Source of the DNA: Mesorhizobium sp.
GTDB taxonomy: Bacteria > Pseudomonadota > Alphaproteobacteria > Rhizobiales > Rhizobiaceae
Direction of reading: 5' to 3'
NCBI GenBank assembly: GCA_004017535.1
Contig: SAJS01000008.1
Location: forward strand, 62,001-126,000
Length of the DNA stretch: 64,000 bases
In this document: positions 26,601 to 35,724 of the stretch, one piece after another
How positions within the stretch are numbered: the first letter of the stretch is position 1
Layout of the letters: the number at the start of each line of letters is the position of its first letter
Made by a program: the position numbers and the translations under genes
Notes under the pieces: model-generated
The model's input: only the letters and a program-made list of their open reading frames with translations
The model's database searches: none
What the model was told of the DNA's origin: nothing

Positions 26601-26615
26601 ATAGGGAGGTCGGCC

Positions 26616-27761
26616 GTGCCGCTGAGCGAAACGCAGCAGCAGGTGCGCGAGATGGCGCGCCAGTTTGCCGAGGATGTCATTCGTCCGGTTGCCGAGGCGC
26701 TTGATCGGGATGAGCGCTTTCCTGGCGAGATATATGAGCAGATGGGCGAGCTCGGTCTCTTCGGTATCGGCGTTCCGGAAGCCATGGGCGGTCCCGGCTT
26801 CGACACGCTTACCTATGCGCTGGTCATGGAAGAGCTGTCGCGCGGCTATGCGTCGGTCGCCGATCAATGCGGCCTCGTCGAGCTGATCAGCACCTTGCTT
26901 GTCCAGCATGGCAGCGAGGCGCAGCGGCAGCAATGGCTGGGTCCGGCCATGCGCGCCGAGAAGAAGGCTGCCTACTGCATCACCGAGCCGGAAGCCGGGA
27001 CCGATGTTTCCGGGATACGCACCACCGCGAGGCGCGACGGGCACGGATGGCGGCTGAACGGCGGCAAGATCTGGATCCACAACGCGCCGGTCGCCGACGT
27101 CGGTTTCGTGCTGGCGCGCACCGACAAGGACGCGGGCCATCGCGGCATGTCGATCTTCATCGTCGACCTGCACGCCAAGGGAATAGAGCGCGGTCCGAAG
27201 GAACATAAGATGGGTCAGCGGGCCAGCCAGGTCGGCGCGCTTAATTTCAACGATGTCGTCCTGGGTCCCGAAGCGCTGCTGGGCGAAGAAGGTCGCGGTT
27301 TCCACATGATGATGAGCGTGCTCGACAAGGGGCGTGTCGGCATCGCTTCGCTCGCTGTCGGCATAGCGCAGGCCGGGCTTGAGGCGGCGGTCGACTATGC
27401 CCAGCAGCGGCGTCAGTTCGGAAAGCCGATTGCCGATTTCCAGGGCGTGCAGTGGCTGCTTGCCGACATGGCGAAGGACATCGAGGCGGCCCGTCTGCTC
27501 GTGCGCAGCGCCGCCGAGAAGATCGATGCGGGGGAGAATGCAACCAAGGCCTGCTCGATCGCCAAATGTTTCGCGGGAGACATAGCCGTGGCGCGCACCG
27601 CCGATGCCGTGCAGGTCTTCGGCGGCTCCGGCTACATACGCGGCTTCGAGGTCGAGCGCCTCTATCGGGATGCCAAGATCACCCAGATCTATGAAGGCAC
27701 CAACCAGATCCAGCGCATGATCATCGCCCGCGAGCTCCTCAAGCATGGAGCCCGGGCGTGA
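26616..27761 (+). CDS. acyl-CoA dehydrogenase
   Basis: A 381-residue FAD-dependent acyl-CoA dehydrogenase of normal length. It shows the FAD/substrate motif YCITEPEAGTDVSG, the flavin segment LNGGKIWIHNAPVADV, the second signature QVFGGSGYIRGFEVERLYRDAKI, and the catalytic Glu in IYEGTNQIQ. It inserts a 2,3-double bond into an acyl-CoA and passes electrons to ETF. It starts at GTG 26616 after GGGAGG. Its stop overlaps the following SDR start. Together with the CoA-transferase and enoyl-CoA hydratase it supplies a beta-oxidation-like segment in a cluster otherwise typical of carbohydrate catabolism. Confidence 0.94.
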   Translation: MPLSETQQQVREMARQFAEDVIRPVAEALDRDERFPGEIYEQMGELGLFGIGVPEAMGGPGFDTLTYALVMEELSRGYASVADQCGLVELISTLLVQHGSEAQRQQWLGPAMRAEKKAAYCITEPEAGTDVSGIRTTARRDGHGWRLNGGKIWIHNAPVADVGFVLARTDKDAGHRGMSIFIVDLHAKGIERGPKEHKMGQRASQVGALNFNDVVLGPEALLGEEGRGFHMMMSVLDKGRVGIASLAVGIAQAGLEAAVDYAQQRRQFGKPIADFQGVQWLLADMAKDIEAARLLVRSAAEKIDAGENATKACSIAKCFAGDIAVARTADAVQVFGGSGYIRGFEVERLYRDAKITQIYEGTNQIQRMIIARELLKHGARA

Positions 27762-28540
27762 GTGCCGGATCGCGTCATGCAGCCTTCGTCACGGGATCGA
27801 GCCGCGGCATCGGGCTTGCGGCGGCATTGGAGCTCGCCCGGCGCGGGTTCGGCGTGGCGCTCAACGGCCCGTCCGATGACGAGGAATTGAAAGCCGCCGA
27901 AGCCGCCGTCGCTGCGCTCGGCGGCCCGGTCGCGCGTGTCGCGGGCGACGTTGCCGATCTGGGCGGCCACGAAAGCATGCTCGAAGCCGCCGAGGCCGCC
28001 ATCGGTCCCCTGTCGACGCTGATCAACAATGCCGGCGTGTCGGTAATCTCGCGCGGCGACCCGCTCGACGTCACGGAGGAGAGCTACGACCGCTGCCAGG
28101 CAATCAACACCAAGGCGCAGTTCTTCCTGTCGCAGCGTTGGGCCAGGCGGCTGCTTGCCCGCGAGCGCGATGACGGCCGCTTCTACAGCCTGATCAACGT
28201 CTCTTCCTCCAATGCCACGGCGGTGGCGGAGCCGCGCGCCGAATATTGCGTGTCCAAGGCCGGGTCCGCGATGGTCAGCCAGGTCTTCGCCGTCCGCCTC
28301 GGCCGCGAGAACATCGCCGTCTACGACATCAGGCCTGGCCTGATCGAAACGGCCATGACCAAGGCGGTCAGCGAGACTTACCAGCGCCGCATCGACGAGG
28401 AGGGGCTGACATTGATCCGCCGCCTCGGCAAGCCGGAAGATGTCGGTCGCGTCATGGCGACGCTCGCCACGGGCGAGCTGCCCTATACGACCGGCCACGT
28501 CATTGCCGTCGACGCGGGCATGCTGGTGCCGCGGTTCTGA
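27758..28540 (+). CDS. short-chain dehydrogenase/reductase (SDR)
   Basis: A 260-residue classical SDR. The cofactor loop is GSSRGIGLAAALELARRG, then NNAG; the catalytic set is the Ser in INVSSSNA and Tyr-X3-Lys in EYCVSK. It starts at a GTG whose GTGA overlaps the acyl-CoA dehydrogenase stop, so the pair is translationally coupled. The end GHVIAVDAGM is the usual SDR C-terminal loop. In this operon it may act on a hydroxyacyl or polyol intermediate. It carries the annotation-style signature of 3-ketoacyl reductase (FabG-like) proteins, which is not a substrate assignment. Confidence 0.92.
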   Translation: MSAGSRHAAFVTGSSRGIGLAAALELARRGFGVALNGPSDDEELKAAEAAVAALGGPVARVAGDVADLGGHESMLEAAEAAIGPLSTLINNAGVSVISRGDPLDVTEESYDRCQAINTKAQFFLSQRWARRLLARERDDGRFYSLINVSSSNATAVAEPRAEYCVSKAGSAMVSQVFAVRLGRENIAVYDIRPGLIETAMTKAVSETYQRRIDEEGLTLIRRLGKPEDVGRVMATLATGELPYTTGHVIAVDAGMLVPRF

Positions 28541-28567
28541 CTGCGGCATATCGTCAGGGAGAACGCC

Positions 28568-29716
28568 ATGATCATCCAACTGCCGGATAACACGGGCAGA
28601 CTTTCCGACTACCGGCTTCAGGGCAAGACGATTCCGGCCGCGCGATTGCCCTCCGATGCGCCACGTAGCGTGCTGTCGGCGGCCCATGTTGTGGCGGATC
28701 CTTTCAGCTTCAGCGATCCTGGCGGCCCCGCCGCCATCGACTGGAAGGCCACGATGGCATTCAGGCGCCATCTTCACGGCCTCGGCCTCGGCATTGCCGA
28801 GGCGATGGACACCGCGCAGCGTGGCATGGGCCTCGACTGGCCTTCGGCCTTGGAACTCATCCGCAGGACCAGGAGCGAGCTGCCCGACGCGCTCGTCTTC
28901 AACGGCGCCGGCACCGATCAGCTCGGACCGGCCGATGCACGCACGCTCGACGATGTTCGCCGAGCCTATTTCGAGCAGCTAGAGGCCATCCAGAAGGTCG
29001 ACGGCAGATTGATCGTCATGGCCAGCCGGGCATTGGCGGCCGTGGCGCGTTCGCCCGAGGATTATGTTTCGATCTATGGCGATGTGCTCGCGCGCTGCGA
29101 CAGGCCGGTGATCCTGCACTGGCTGGGAGAGATGTTCGATCCGGCCCTCAAGGGTTATTGGGGGGCCGGCCGCTTCGAGGATGCGCTCGAGACGGTCTTG
29201 GCGATCATCGGAAACAACACCGCTAGCGTCGACGGCATCAAGATTTCCCTCCTCGACAAGGAGAAGGAAATCGCGATGCGCCGCCGTCTGCCCGCCGGCG
29301 TGAAGATGTATACCGGCGACGACTTCAATTATCCGGAGCTGATCGCGGGTGACGAACAGGGGTTCTCGCACGCTCTGCTTGGTATCTTCGATCCCTTGGC
29401 GCCGGCCGCCGCCTACGCCATCGATCGGCTCGGCCGGGGCGATGGCCAGGGGTTCCACGCCGCGCTGGATCCTACCGTGCCGCTCGCGCGCCTGATCTTT
29501 CGAGCGCCCACCCAATACTACAAGACGGGGGTGGTGTTCCTCGCCTGGCTGAACGGGTTCCAGGATCATTTCATCATGCTGGGGGGCGCCCAGTCGATGC
29601 GGCCGCTGCCCTATTTCGTGGAAGTGTTCAAGCTGGCCGACGGCTGCGGCCTCCTGGCGGATCCTGAACTGGCTGCCGCACGGATGCGCAAGCTGCTTGC
29701 CCTTTACGGTCTCTGA
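28568..29716 (+). CDS. DUF993-family protein (DapA-like TIM barrel)
   Basis: 382 residues. The pattern RRHLHGLGLGIAEAMDTAQRGMGLDW near residue 65, VILHWLGEMFDPALKGYWG in the middle and GIKISLLDKEKEIAMR with a Lys in a KISLLD context fit the DUF993 family, which is distantly related to dihydrodipicolinate synthase/pyruvate aldolases. That Lys could form a Schiff base, but I cannot prove it from sequence. It lies 27 bases after the SDR and 8 bases before the TIM-barrel isomerase. This pairing recurs in rhizobial carbohydrate loci of unknown substrate. Function is best called unknown aldolase-like. Confidence 0.85.
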   Translation: MIIQLPDNTGRLSDYRLQGKTIPAARLPSDAPRSVLSAAHVVADPFSFSDPGGPAAIDWKATMAFRRHLHGLGLGIAEAMDTAQRGMGLDWPSALELIRRTRSELPDALVFNGAGTDQLGPADARTLDDVRRAYFEQLEAIQKVDGRLIVMASRALAAVARSPEDYVSIYGDVLARCDRPVILHWLGEMFDPALKGYWGAGRFEDALETVLAIIGNNTASVDGIKISLLDKEKEIAMRRRLPAGVKMYTGDDFNYPELIAGDEQGFSHALLGIFDPLAPAAAYAIDRLGRGDGQGFHAALDPTVPLARLIFRAPTQYYKTGVVFLAWLNGFQDHFIMLGGAQSMRPLPYFVEVFKLADGCGLLADPELAAARMRKLLALYGL

Positions 29717-29724
29717 ACAGCACT

Positions 29725-30585
29725 ATGCGCGATTTTGCGAACGAACATTCCGCACTGGCGCTGAACACAGCGACGCTCGGCCATAATCTGGACGGGCACG
29801 GGGCGGGCTGGCCGATCGAGCGAGTCGTCGATGCATGCGCCGAGCGCGGTATACGCGGGATTGTCTTCTGGCGTCGCGAAATCGGCGGCCGTGCTGTCGA
29901 GATCGGCGAGCGGGTCCGCGCGGCCGGCCTGAGTGTCGTCGGCCTGTGCCGCGCGCCTTACCTCACCGGCCCGCTGGCGCTGCCCGACCGCGCGGCGATC
30001 ATGGACGATTTCCGCGCCGCGATCGACATGGCCGCCGGTCTCGGCGCGCCTGTTCTGACCATCGTTTGCGGTGGGGTCGAGCCAGGAACGAAAGGCATCG
30101 GCGAGAGCCTCAAGCTGGTCGCGGATCGTGTCGCCGAAGCCGCGGCCTACGCGGCGGCCAGCAACGTTCGCCTGGCGCTGGAGCCGCTGCATCCGGTTTA
30201 TGGTGGCGACCGCTCCTGCCTGGTGACGATGCGCGACGCGGTCGATCTTTGCCTTGCCATCGATGCGCCCAACGTTGGCGTCGCGGCCGACGTGTACCAT
30301 GTCTGGTGGGATCGCACGCTAGCCGGCGAATTGCTGCGGGCTGGGCCGGGACGCATTTTCGGCTACCACCTTTGCGATTGGCTGGCGCAAACACGCGATG
30401 TGCTGCTCGACCGCGGCATGATGGGAGACGGCGTGGCCGACCTGAAGGCGATCCGCGCGGCGGTGGAAGCGGCCGGCTATGACGGACCATGCGAAGTGGA
30501 GGTGTTCTCGGCGCAGAACTGGTGGAAGCGTGACCCTGGGTACGTGCTGGACGCCTGCCTGGAGCGCTTCCGCTCCGTTTGTTGA
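29725..30585 (+). CDS. sugar phosphate isomerase/epimerase-like TIM barrel protein
   Basis: A 286-residue xylose isomerase-like (AP endonuclease 2 superfamily) TIM barrel. Candidate metal ligands are the Glu of RLALEPLHP, the Asp and His of GVAADVYHVWWD, the His of FGYHLCDW and the Glu of CEVEVFS. Relatives include tagatose/fructose 3-epimerases, inosose dehydratases (IolE) and hydroxypyruvate isomerases. It follows the DUF993 gene by 8 bases, ending the operon that begins with the acyl-CoA dehydrogenase. It probably isomerises or dehydrates a ketose-like or cyclitol intermediate. Confidence 0.88.
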   Translation: MRDFANEHSALALNTATLGHNLDGHGAGWPIERVVDACAERGIRGIVFWRREIGGRAVEIGERVRAAGLSVVGLCRAPYLTGPLALPDRAAIMDDFRAAIDMAAGLGAPVLTIVCGGVEPGTKGIGESLKLVADRVAEAAAYAAASNVRLALEPLHPVYGGDRSCLVTMRDAVDLCLAIDAPNVGVAADVYHVWWDRTLAGELLRAGPGRIFGYHLCDWLAQTRDVLLDRGMMGDGVADLKAIRAAVEAAGYDGPCEVEVFSAQNWWKRDPGYVLDACLERFRSVC

Positions 30586-30699
30586 AGACAGAGGCTGGAT
30601 AGCCGGGCAGCGTCCGGTAATATCTGGTTCAAGGGACTGTTGAGCGGTCAGCCGCCACCTCGCGAACAGACTTCTACCGCGTTCAGATCGGTCCCGGGG

Positions 30700-31470
30700 T
30701 CAGTCTCTCGACCGGCGGCCCTTTTCCCGGAAGGCAGCCAGGCCCGCCCGAAGGTCGTCGCTGCCGGCGGCGATACGTCCGGCAAACGCATCCAGGACAC
30801 GCTCCCGTTCCTCGCCTTCGGCAGCGTTGATGAGCATTTTGGCAAGCTCCGTGGCGGTAGCTGACCTGCCTGCGACGATAGCGGCAAGCTGTTCGGCCGC
30901 CGCGAGGCCATCACCCTTGCCGACGACCTTGTCGACAAGCGACAATCTCAAGGCCTCGTCGGCGGAATAGACCTCGCCGAAGAGCGCCATGCGCCGGATC
31001 AACTGGGTGCCAAAACGGCGAGCCGTGCGCTGGGTGCCCGACCAGCCCGGTGTGATCCCAAGGCCGGTTTCAGGCAGACCGATGCGGGCGTGGCTCTCGG
31101 CGATCCGATAGTCGGCGCAGGCCGCAAGTTCCAGGCCTCCGCCAAGGCAATGGCCGTTGAGGACGGCAATGACCGGTTGCGAAAGCCTGGCGAGCGCGTC
31201 GAAGCCGGCATGGCCGTCGCGGATCCAGTGGCGCGCGAACTCCGCCGGGTCGAGCGCGCTCCAGGCGGCGACGTCGCCGCCCGCGGAGAACGACTTCTCG
31301 CCGTCGCCGGTCAGGATCAGCACCTTCGCCGCGGAACGCTCCACCGCCCTGCACAGCGGCACGAGCGCATCGACCATCGCGGCATCGAGCGCATTGAGCT
31401 TCTCAGGCCGGCGGATGGTCATACGCGCGACCGCTCCGTCGAAGCTGAGGTAGAGACGGGGATCGCTCAC
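30700..31470 (-). CDS. enoyl-CoA hydratase/isomerase (crotonase family)
   Basis: 256 residues. The oxyanion-hole segments are SFSAGGDVAAW and NGHCLGGGLELA; both catalytic glutamates of crotonase can be placed, one in GGGLELAACAD and one in IGLPETGLGITPG. It should hydrate a trans-2-enoyl-CoA or isomerise its double bond. It starts at GTG 31470, whose GTGA overlaps the CoA-transferase stop; the longer frame from 31638 lies inside that gene. It is convergent with the TIM-barrel gene across 114 bases with no clear terminator. With the acyl-CoA dehydrogenase and CoA-transferase it completes an activation-oxidation-hydration series. Confidence 0.92.
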   Translation of the reverse strand: MSDPRLYLSFDGAVARMTIRRPEKLNALDAAMVDALVPLCRAVERSAAKVLILTGDGEKSFSAGGDVAAWSALDPAEFARHWIRDGHAGFDALARLSQPVIAVLNGHCLGGGLELAACADYRIAESHARIGLPETGLGITPGWSGTQRTARRFGTQLIRRMALFGEVYSADEALRLSLVDKVVGKGDGLAAAEQLAAIVAGRSATATELAKMLINAAEGEERERVLDAFAGRIAAGSDDLRAGLAAFREKGRRSRD

Positions 31471-33038
31471 AGCCGCAACCCCATCGGCTGGTCGAGGAAC
31501 AGCGCCGCGTCCATCAGCTTCAGTGCCGGCGAGACCAGGAGAGGAGCCGCCGCCTGCCGCAGGACGTCGCGTTCCAGGTCGAGCCCGGGGGCTATCTCGG
31601 CGACGACCAGGCCATCCGTCGTCAGGCGGATGACGCATCTTTCCGTCACATAGGTGACGTCCTGGCCCTGGCTGACGGCGCGCGCGCCTGAGAAGCTGAC
31701 CTGGTCCACCTTCGGTACGATCTTTGCGACCTTGCCTTCGTTGTCGATGATCAGCTCGCCGTTCTCCAGCCGCATCTTCGCGCCGGCGTTGAAGTTGCCG
31801 GAGAACACGATCTTGCGCGCCCGCGAGGTGATGTCCACGAAGCCGCCGGCGCCGGCGGTGCGATGCGGGGTCGAGGAAAGCCGCGAGACGTTGACCGATC
31901 CATCGGAGCCGATTTCGAGGAACGACAGCAAGGAGCAGTCGAAGCCTCCGGCCTGGAAATAGGTGAAAAGGTGCGGGGAGGCGACGAAGGCCTCCGCGTT
32001 CGAGGCGCAGCCGAACTTGAAGTCGAGCAACGGCACGCCGCCCACCGGCCCTTGCTCGATCACCCAGGTGACGGCGCCGTGCAGGCCCTCTTCGATCAGG
32101 ATGCGAGGCACGTTGGCGGAGATTCCGAATCCGATATTGACCGCCCAGCCCGCTCGAAGCTCCTGCGCGACGCGGCGCGCGATGACCTTGGAGACATTGT
32201 ATTCCGGCGTGCGGAATGTGTGCAGCGGCCGGAACAGTTCTCCTGATATCGCCGGGTCGTAAGCCGTCGCCGTGGTCTGCAGCTGGTCCGGCGCCTCGAC
32301 GATGAAATCCACCAGGATACCGGGCACATGTACATCATGCGGCCGCAGCGTGCCCTGAGCCGCGACGCGCTTGACCTGGGCAATGACGATGCCGCCGCAG
32401 TTGCGCGCCGCAAGCGCCATTTCCATGGCGCCGAGCGTCGCGCCTTCCTGCTCGAAGGTGAGGTTTCCCTTCTCGTCGGCGGTAGTCGCGCGGATGATCG
32501 CCACATCCGGCCGGAGGGGAGGGAAGTGAAGCCAGGTCTCGCCGTTGAATTCGACGCGCCGCACGATTGGCGCCTTCCGGGCCGAAGCGTTCATGGCTCC
32601 GCCCTCGAGCATCGGATCGACAAATGTCTCCATGCCGACCTTGGTCAACACACCCGGACGCTGCGCCGCGCCGTCGCGCAGCATGTCGAACACGATCCCG
32701 GAGGGGAAGTTCCAGGCCGCCACATCCTCGGCAAGGATACGCTGCCAGATCAGCGGGGGCTCGGCGTTGGTCGGTCCTGAGGGATATGAGCCGCCGATGA
32801 TGCGGCTGATCAAGCCCGGCAGGGCGATGTGATCGACCCCCTTGGTGCCGAACATGTCGCCAGCGGCAATCGGATGGATGGTGGTGATGTTGCGCGGTGC
32901 CCCTTCGGCCAGGAAACGTTTGCCAAGGGCTTCCAGAACGGCATCCGGGCAAAGCAGACCGGACGACGAATTGACCGCTACCACCGCTCCGTCGCCTATC
33001 GCGGCGACAGCCTCCGCTGCGGACCTGACCTTGCTCAC
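31467..33038 (-). CDS. acyl-CoA:acid CoA-transferase (fused alpha-beta, propionate/acetoacetate type)
   Basis: 523 residues, in which the two CoA-transferase halves are fused as in propionate CoA-transferase (Pct) and YdiF. The N-terminal domain includes DGAVVAVNSSSGLL; the C-terminal half has GWAVNIGFGISANVPRIL and then TWVIEQGPVGGVP, whose Glu should form the thioester with CoA. It activates an organic acid using a CoA donor such as acetyl-CoA. GGAGAGG precedes the GTG at 33038; the frame to 33164 is an unsupported extension across the operator. An operator-like repeat lies 29 bases upstream, shared with the divergent AKR at 33154. Confidence 0.92.
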   Translation of the reverse strand: MSKVRSAAEAVAAIGDGAVVAVNSSSGLLCPDAVLEALGKRFLAEGAPRNITTIHPIAAGDMFGTKGVDHIALPGLISRIIGGSYPSGPTNAEPPLIWQRILAEDVAAWNFPSGIVFDMLRDGAAQRPGVLTKVGMETFVDPMLEGGAMNASARKAPIVRRVEFNGETWLHFPPLRPDVAIIRATTADEKGNLTFEQEGATLGAMEMALAARNCGGIVIAQVKRVAAQGTLRPHDVHVPGILVDFIVEAPDQLQTTATAYDPAISGELFRPLHTFRTPEYNVSKVIARRVAQELRAGWAVNIGFGISANVPRILIEEGLHGAVTWVIEQGPVGGVPLLDFKFGCASNAEAFVASPHLFTYFQAGGFDCSLLSFLEIGSDGSVNVSRLSSTPHRTAGAGGFVDITSRARKIVFSGNFNAGAKMRLENGELIIDNEGKVAKIVPKVDQVSFSGARAVSQGQDVTYVTERCVIRLTTDGLVVAEIAPGLDLERDVLRQAAAPLLVSPALKLMDAALFLDQPMGLRL

Positions 33039-33066
33039 GCTACCTCTCCATAAGGCTTGGCAATAA

Positions 33067-33082
33067 GTAACTAGATAGTTAT
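33067..33082. promoter_or_regulatory. TetR-type operator-like repeat, copy 3
   Basis: GTAACTA-GA-TAGTTAT differs from the perfect copy at 26585 by one base. It lies in the 115-base gap between the divergent CoA-transferase and AKR genes, placed to control both. Confidence 0.7.
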
Positions 33083-33153
33083 AAACGTGATATAGCCGCC
33101 TGCGGCTTGCAAGGCAAGCTCCGCGCCGACGGCAACCAGGTGGGAGGATTTCG

Positions 33154-33975
33154 ATGAACATCATGTTTCAGAAGACGAACCAGCGGATGTTTGGAACTTT
33201 CCCCCTTAAGGGGGATACGCTGCGCGCTGCGATCGCGGCTGCGATCGATGCAGGTTACCGCGCGTTCGACACGGCTCAGGCCTATGGCAATGAAGCCGAC
33301 ACTGGCCTGGCCTTGGCCGAGAGCGGCATAGCCAGGGACGAGCTCTGCATCACGACAAAGGTCACGGTAGAGAACTTCTCGCGGGAACGGTTCATGCCGT
33401 CCGTCGAACAGTCCTTGCGGGATCTGAGGTTGGATCGCGTCGACATCCTTTTGCTTCACTGGCCGGCGCCTGGAGGCAATATCGAGCTTTCCCTGGAACT
33501 GCTTCAGGAAGCTCAGGAGCGGGGTTTCGCCGGCACCATCGGCGTTTCGAATTACACAGCGGCGATGATGCGAGAGGCGAGGCAGATTACCGGCGTGCCG
33601 CTCGTGACCAATCAGGTGGAATTCCATCCGCTTCTTGACCAGCGCAAGCTGCTGGCGGCCGCGAGTGAAACGGGTATCCCTTTGTCGTCCTACTGCTCGG
33701 TCGCGCGCGGCGAGGTCTTCAAGCATCCGCTTTTCGCCGATATCGGCGCCGCATACGGCAAGTCGGCCGCCCAGGTCGTGCTGCGCTGGATCCTGCAGAA
33801 GGGTTTGCCGATCAACACGATGTCCACCAAGCCGGACAACATCCGCTCCAATTTCGAGGTGATGGACTTCACCTTGTCGAGTATCGACATGGACCGCATC
33901 GACGCCATGAATGCCGTCGGTTATCGCGTTGTCGGCAAGCGGCTGATCCCCTATGCGCCGGATTTCGACGCCTAA
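33154..33975 (+). CDS. aldo/keto reductase (2,5-diketo-D-gluconate reductase-like)
   Basis: A 273-residue AKR of the 2,5-diketo-D-gluconate reductase (Dkg) size class. The tetrad is Asp/Tyr in AFDTAQAYGNEADTG, Lys in CITTKV and His in LLLHWP; GVSNYTAAMMREA and VTNQVEFHP are family signatures. GGGAGGA lies before the ATG. It is divergent from the CoA-transferase behind a shared operator-like site and is followed by a RIME-like repeat (33975-34076). It probably reduces a keto acid or oxidises an alcohol with NADP(H). It is clearly different from the AKRs at 18030 and 25440. Confidence 0.92.
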   Translation: MNIMFQKTNQRMFGTFPLKGDTLRAAIAAAIDAGYRAFDTAQAYGNEADTGLALAESGIARDELCITTKVTVENFSRERFMPSVEQSLRDLRLDRVDILLLHWPAPGGNIELSLELLQEAQERGFAGTIGVSNYTAAMMREARQITGVPLVTNQVEFHPLLDQRKLLAAASETGIPLSSYCSVARGEVFKHPLFADIGAAYGKSAAQVVLRWILQKGLPINTMSTKPDNIRSNFEVMDFTLSSIDMDRIDAMNAVGYRVVGKRLIPYAPDFDA

Positions 33976-34076
33976 TGCATGTCGCCCAGAAGTGCGCAGC
34001 GGTTCTGGGATAACGACATGCATCAAAGCAAAGACTTAAAGCGCGTCGCCTGAATCCGGTCAGCGCGACGCGCTTT
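33975..34076. repeat. RIME-like composite of two intergenic palindromes
   Basis: The first palindrome (33975-34023) has 10-base outer arms, ATGCATGTCG and its complement, with inner CCCAGAA/TTCTGGG arms. The second (34038-34076) has perfect 12-base arms, AAAGCGCGTCGC and its complement. It lies between the convergent AKR and GMC oxidoreductase genes and may also end transcription of both. The arrangement parallels the element at 6878-6992. Confidence 0.85.
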
Positions 34077-34119
34077 AGGCGCGCGATCGCCAAGAGCGAT
34101 CCGAAGTGACCGGCAAATG

Positions 34120-35724
34120 CTAGCGGTTGCCTCGGATCAGGTCCGACGCATGCTCGCCGATCATGATAGTCGCCGCATTGGTGTTTGAGCCGACCAGGGA
34201 CGGCATCGCCGAGCTGTCGCAGATGCGGATGCCGTCCAACCCGTGCACGCGCAGTTGAGGGTCGACCACGGACATCGCATCCTTCCCCATCTTGCAGGTG
34301 CAGGTCGGGTGATACGAGGTGCGGCCGTAACGTCGCGCATAGGCTTCATAGTCTGATTGCGAGCGCACATTTGTGTCAGGGAAACGGAGTTCCTTGATGA
34401 ATTTTCGCAGCGAAGGCTGATTGAATATCTCCCGGCTGATCTTGATGCCTTCGACCGACACTCTGAGGTCGTCCGGGTCCGCGAGGAAATTGGGATCGAC
34501 GACCGGATTGTCGCGCGGATCCGGCGAACGGAGCGTCACGCTCCCACGCGATTTCGGGCGCAGCGTGTAGCTGTTCAACGTGATGCCGGACGATCCCTTC
34601 GGGACCGACGGCACGCCCGCTTCCGCGCCGGCTCCGGCCAGGAAATGGAACTGCAGATCGGGAATCGCTCCGGCATGGTTCCCCGAGGAATGCCAGAAGG
34701 CGCCGCCCTCGACCACGTTCGACGTTATCGGGCCGGTCTTGAACAGCATGTATTGGATGCCGGCCCACAGCATCCAATGCATCTTGTTGTACTTGTCGAG
34801 TGAATCATGGCCTTTCAGCTCGGCCACGATGTCGATGCCGAAATGATCCTGCAGGTTCTGCCCGACGCCCGGGAGGTCCTGGATCGTCTCGATACCTTGT
34901 TGGCGCAGGTGCTCGGCAGGGCCGATGCCGGACAGCATCATCAGCTTCGGCGTTCCTATCGCTCCCGATGTGACCAGCACTTCGCTGTCGGCATTTATGA
35001 CCTTCAGCGAGCCGCCGACCGAGCATTCGACGCCAACGGCCCGGCGGCCCTTGAAGACGACGCGGTGGACCAGCGCCCCCGTGATCAGCGTGAGGTTCGG
35101 GCGCGCCAGGGCAGGCTTGAGGTAGCCCACGGCGGCCGAGCAGCGGCGGGCGTTGCGCGTCGTGGTCTGGTAGATGCCGGCGCCTTCCTGCTTCGCGCCG
35201 TTGAAGTCCGGATTGTAGGGCAGCCCGTATTCCTGGCAGCTCTGGACGAAGGCGCGCGAGACGACGTTCGGATCTGGTATGTTCGACACGCCGAGCGGTC
35301 CGTCGGTGCCGTGGAGCCTGCCGGAGAACATGCTGTTGCCCTCGGAACGGAGGAAATACTTCCGCACGTCCTTGAACGCCCAGCCATCCGCGCCTTCCTC
35401 GTTCGCCCACCGGTCGTAGTCGGTCTCGTGGCCTCGTGTATAGACCTCGGCATTGATCGACGAGCCGCCGCCCAGCACCTTTGCCTGCGCGTAGAGGATC
35501 TCGCGATTGTCCGCGTGCTTCTGCGGAGCCGTCACCAGGCCCCAGGTGAGCGGTCCGGTGGTCATTTTGGCGAAGCCGACCGGCATGTGGATGTAGGGAT
35601 GGCTGTCCTTGCCTCCGGCCTCGATTATGCAGACGCGGACTGCCGGATTCTCGGACAGGCGCGCGGCGAGCACGCAGCCCGAAGAGCCAGCGCCGACAAT
35701 CACATAGTCGAAACCTGTCGTCAT
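34120..35724 (-). CDS. GMC-family FAD oxidoreductase (choline/alcohol dehydrogenase-like)
   Basis: A 534-residue glucose-methanol-choline oxidoreductase. The FAD motif is DYVIVGAGSSGCVLAARLSE at the N-terminus, followed by the ADP-binding Glu (IIEAGG), GGGSSINAEVYTRG, and the C-terminal catalytic His in YHPTCTCKMG and Asn in GSNTNAATIMIGE. It oxidises a primary or secondary alcohol to an aldehyde or ketone. The true start (35724) overlaps the aldehyde dehydrogenase stop by four bases; a longer frame to 36483 lies inside that gene. Coupling to the aldehyde dehydrogenase suggests alcohol to aldehyde to acid oxidation. Confidence 0.94.
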   Translation of the reverse strand: MTTGFDYVIVGAGSSGCVLAARLSENPAVRVCIIEAGGKDSHPYIHMPVGFAKMTTGPLTWGLVTAPQKHADNREILYAQAKVLGGGSSINAEVYTRGHETDYDRWANEEGADGWAFKDVRKYFLRSEGNSMFSGRLHGTDGPLGVSNIPDPNVVSRAFVQSCQEYGLPYNPDFNGAKQEGAGIYQTTTRNARRCSAAVGYLKPALARPNLTLITGALVHRVVFKGRRAVGVECSVGGSLKVINADSEVLVTSGAIGTPKLMMLSGIGPAEHLRQQGIETIQDLPGVGQNLQDHFGIDIVAELKGHDSLDKYNKMHWMLWAGIQYMLFKTGPITSNVVEGGAFWHSSGNHAGAIPDLQFHFLAGAGAEAGVPSVPKGSSGITLNSYTLRPKSRGSVTLRSPDPRDNPVVDPNFLADPDDLRVSVEGIKISREIFNQPSLRKFIKELRFPDTNVRSQSDYEAYARRYGRTSYHPTCTCKMGKDAMSVVDPQLRVHGLDGIRICDSSAMPSLVGSNTNAATIMIGEHASDLIRGNR

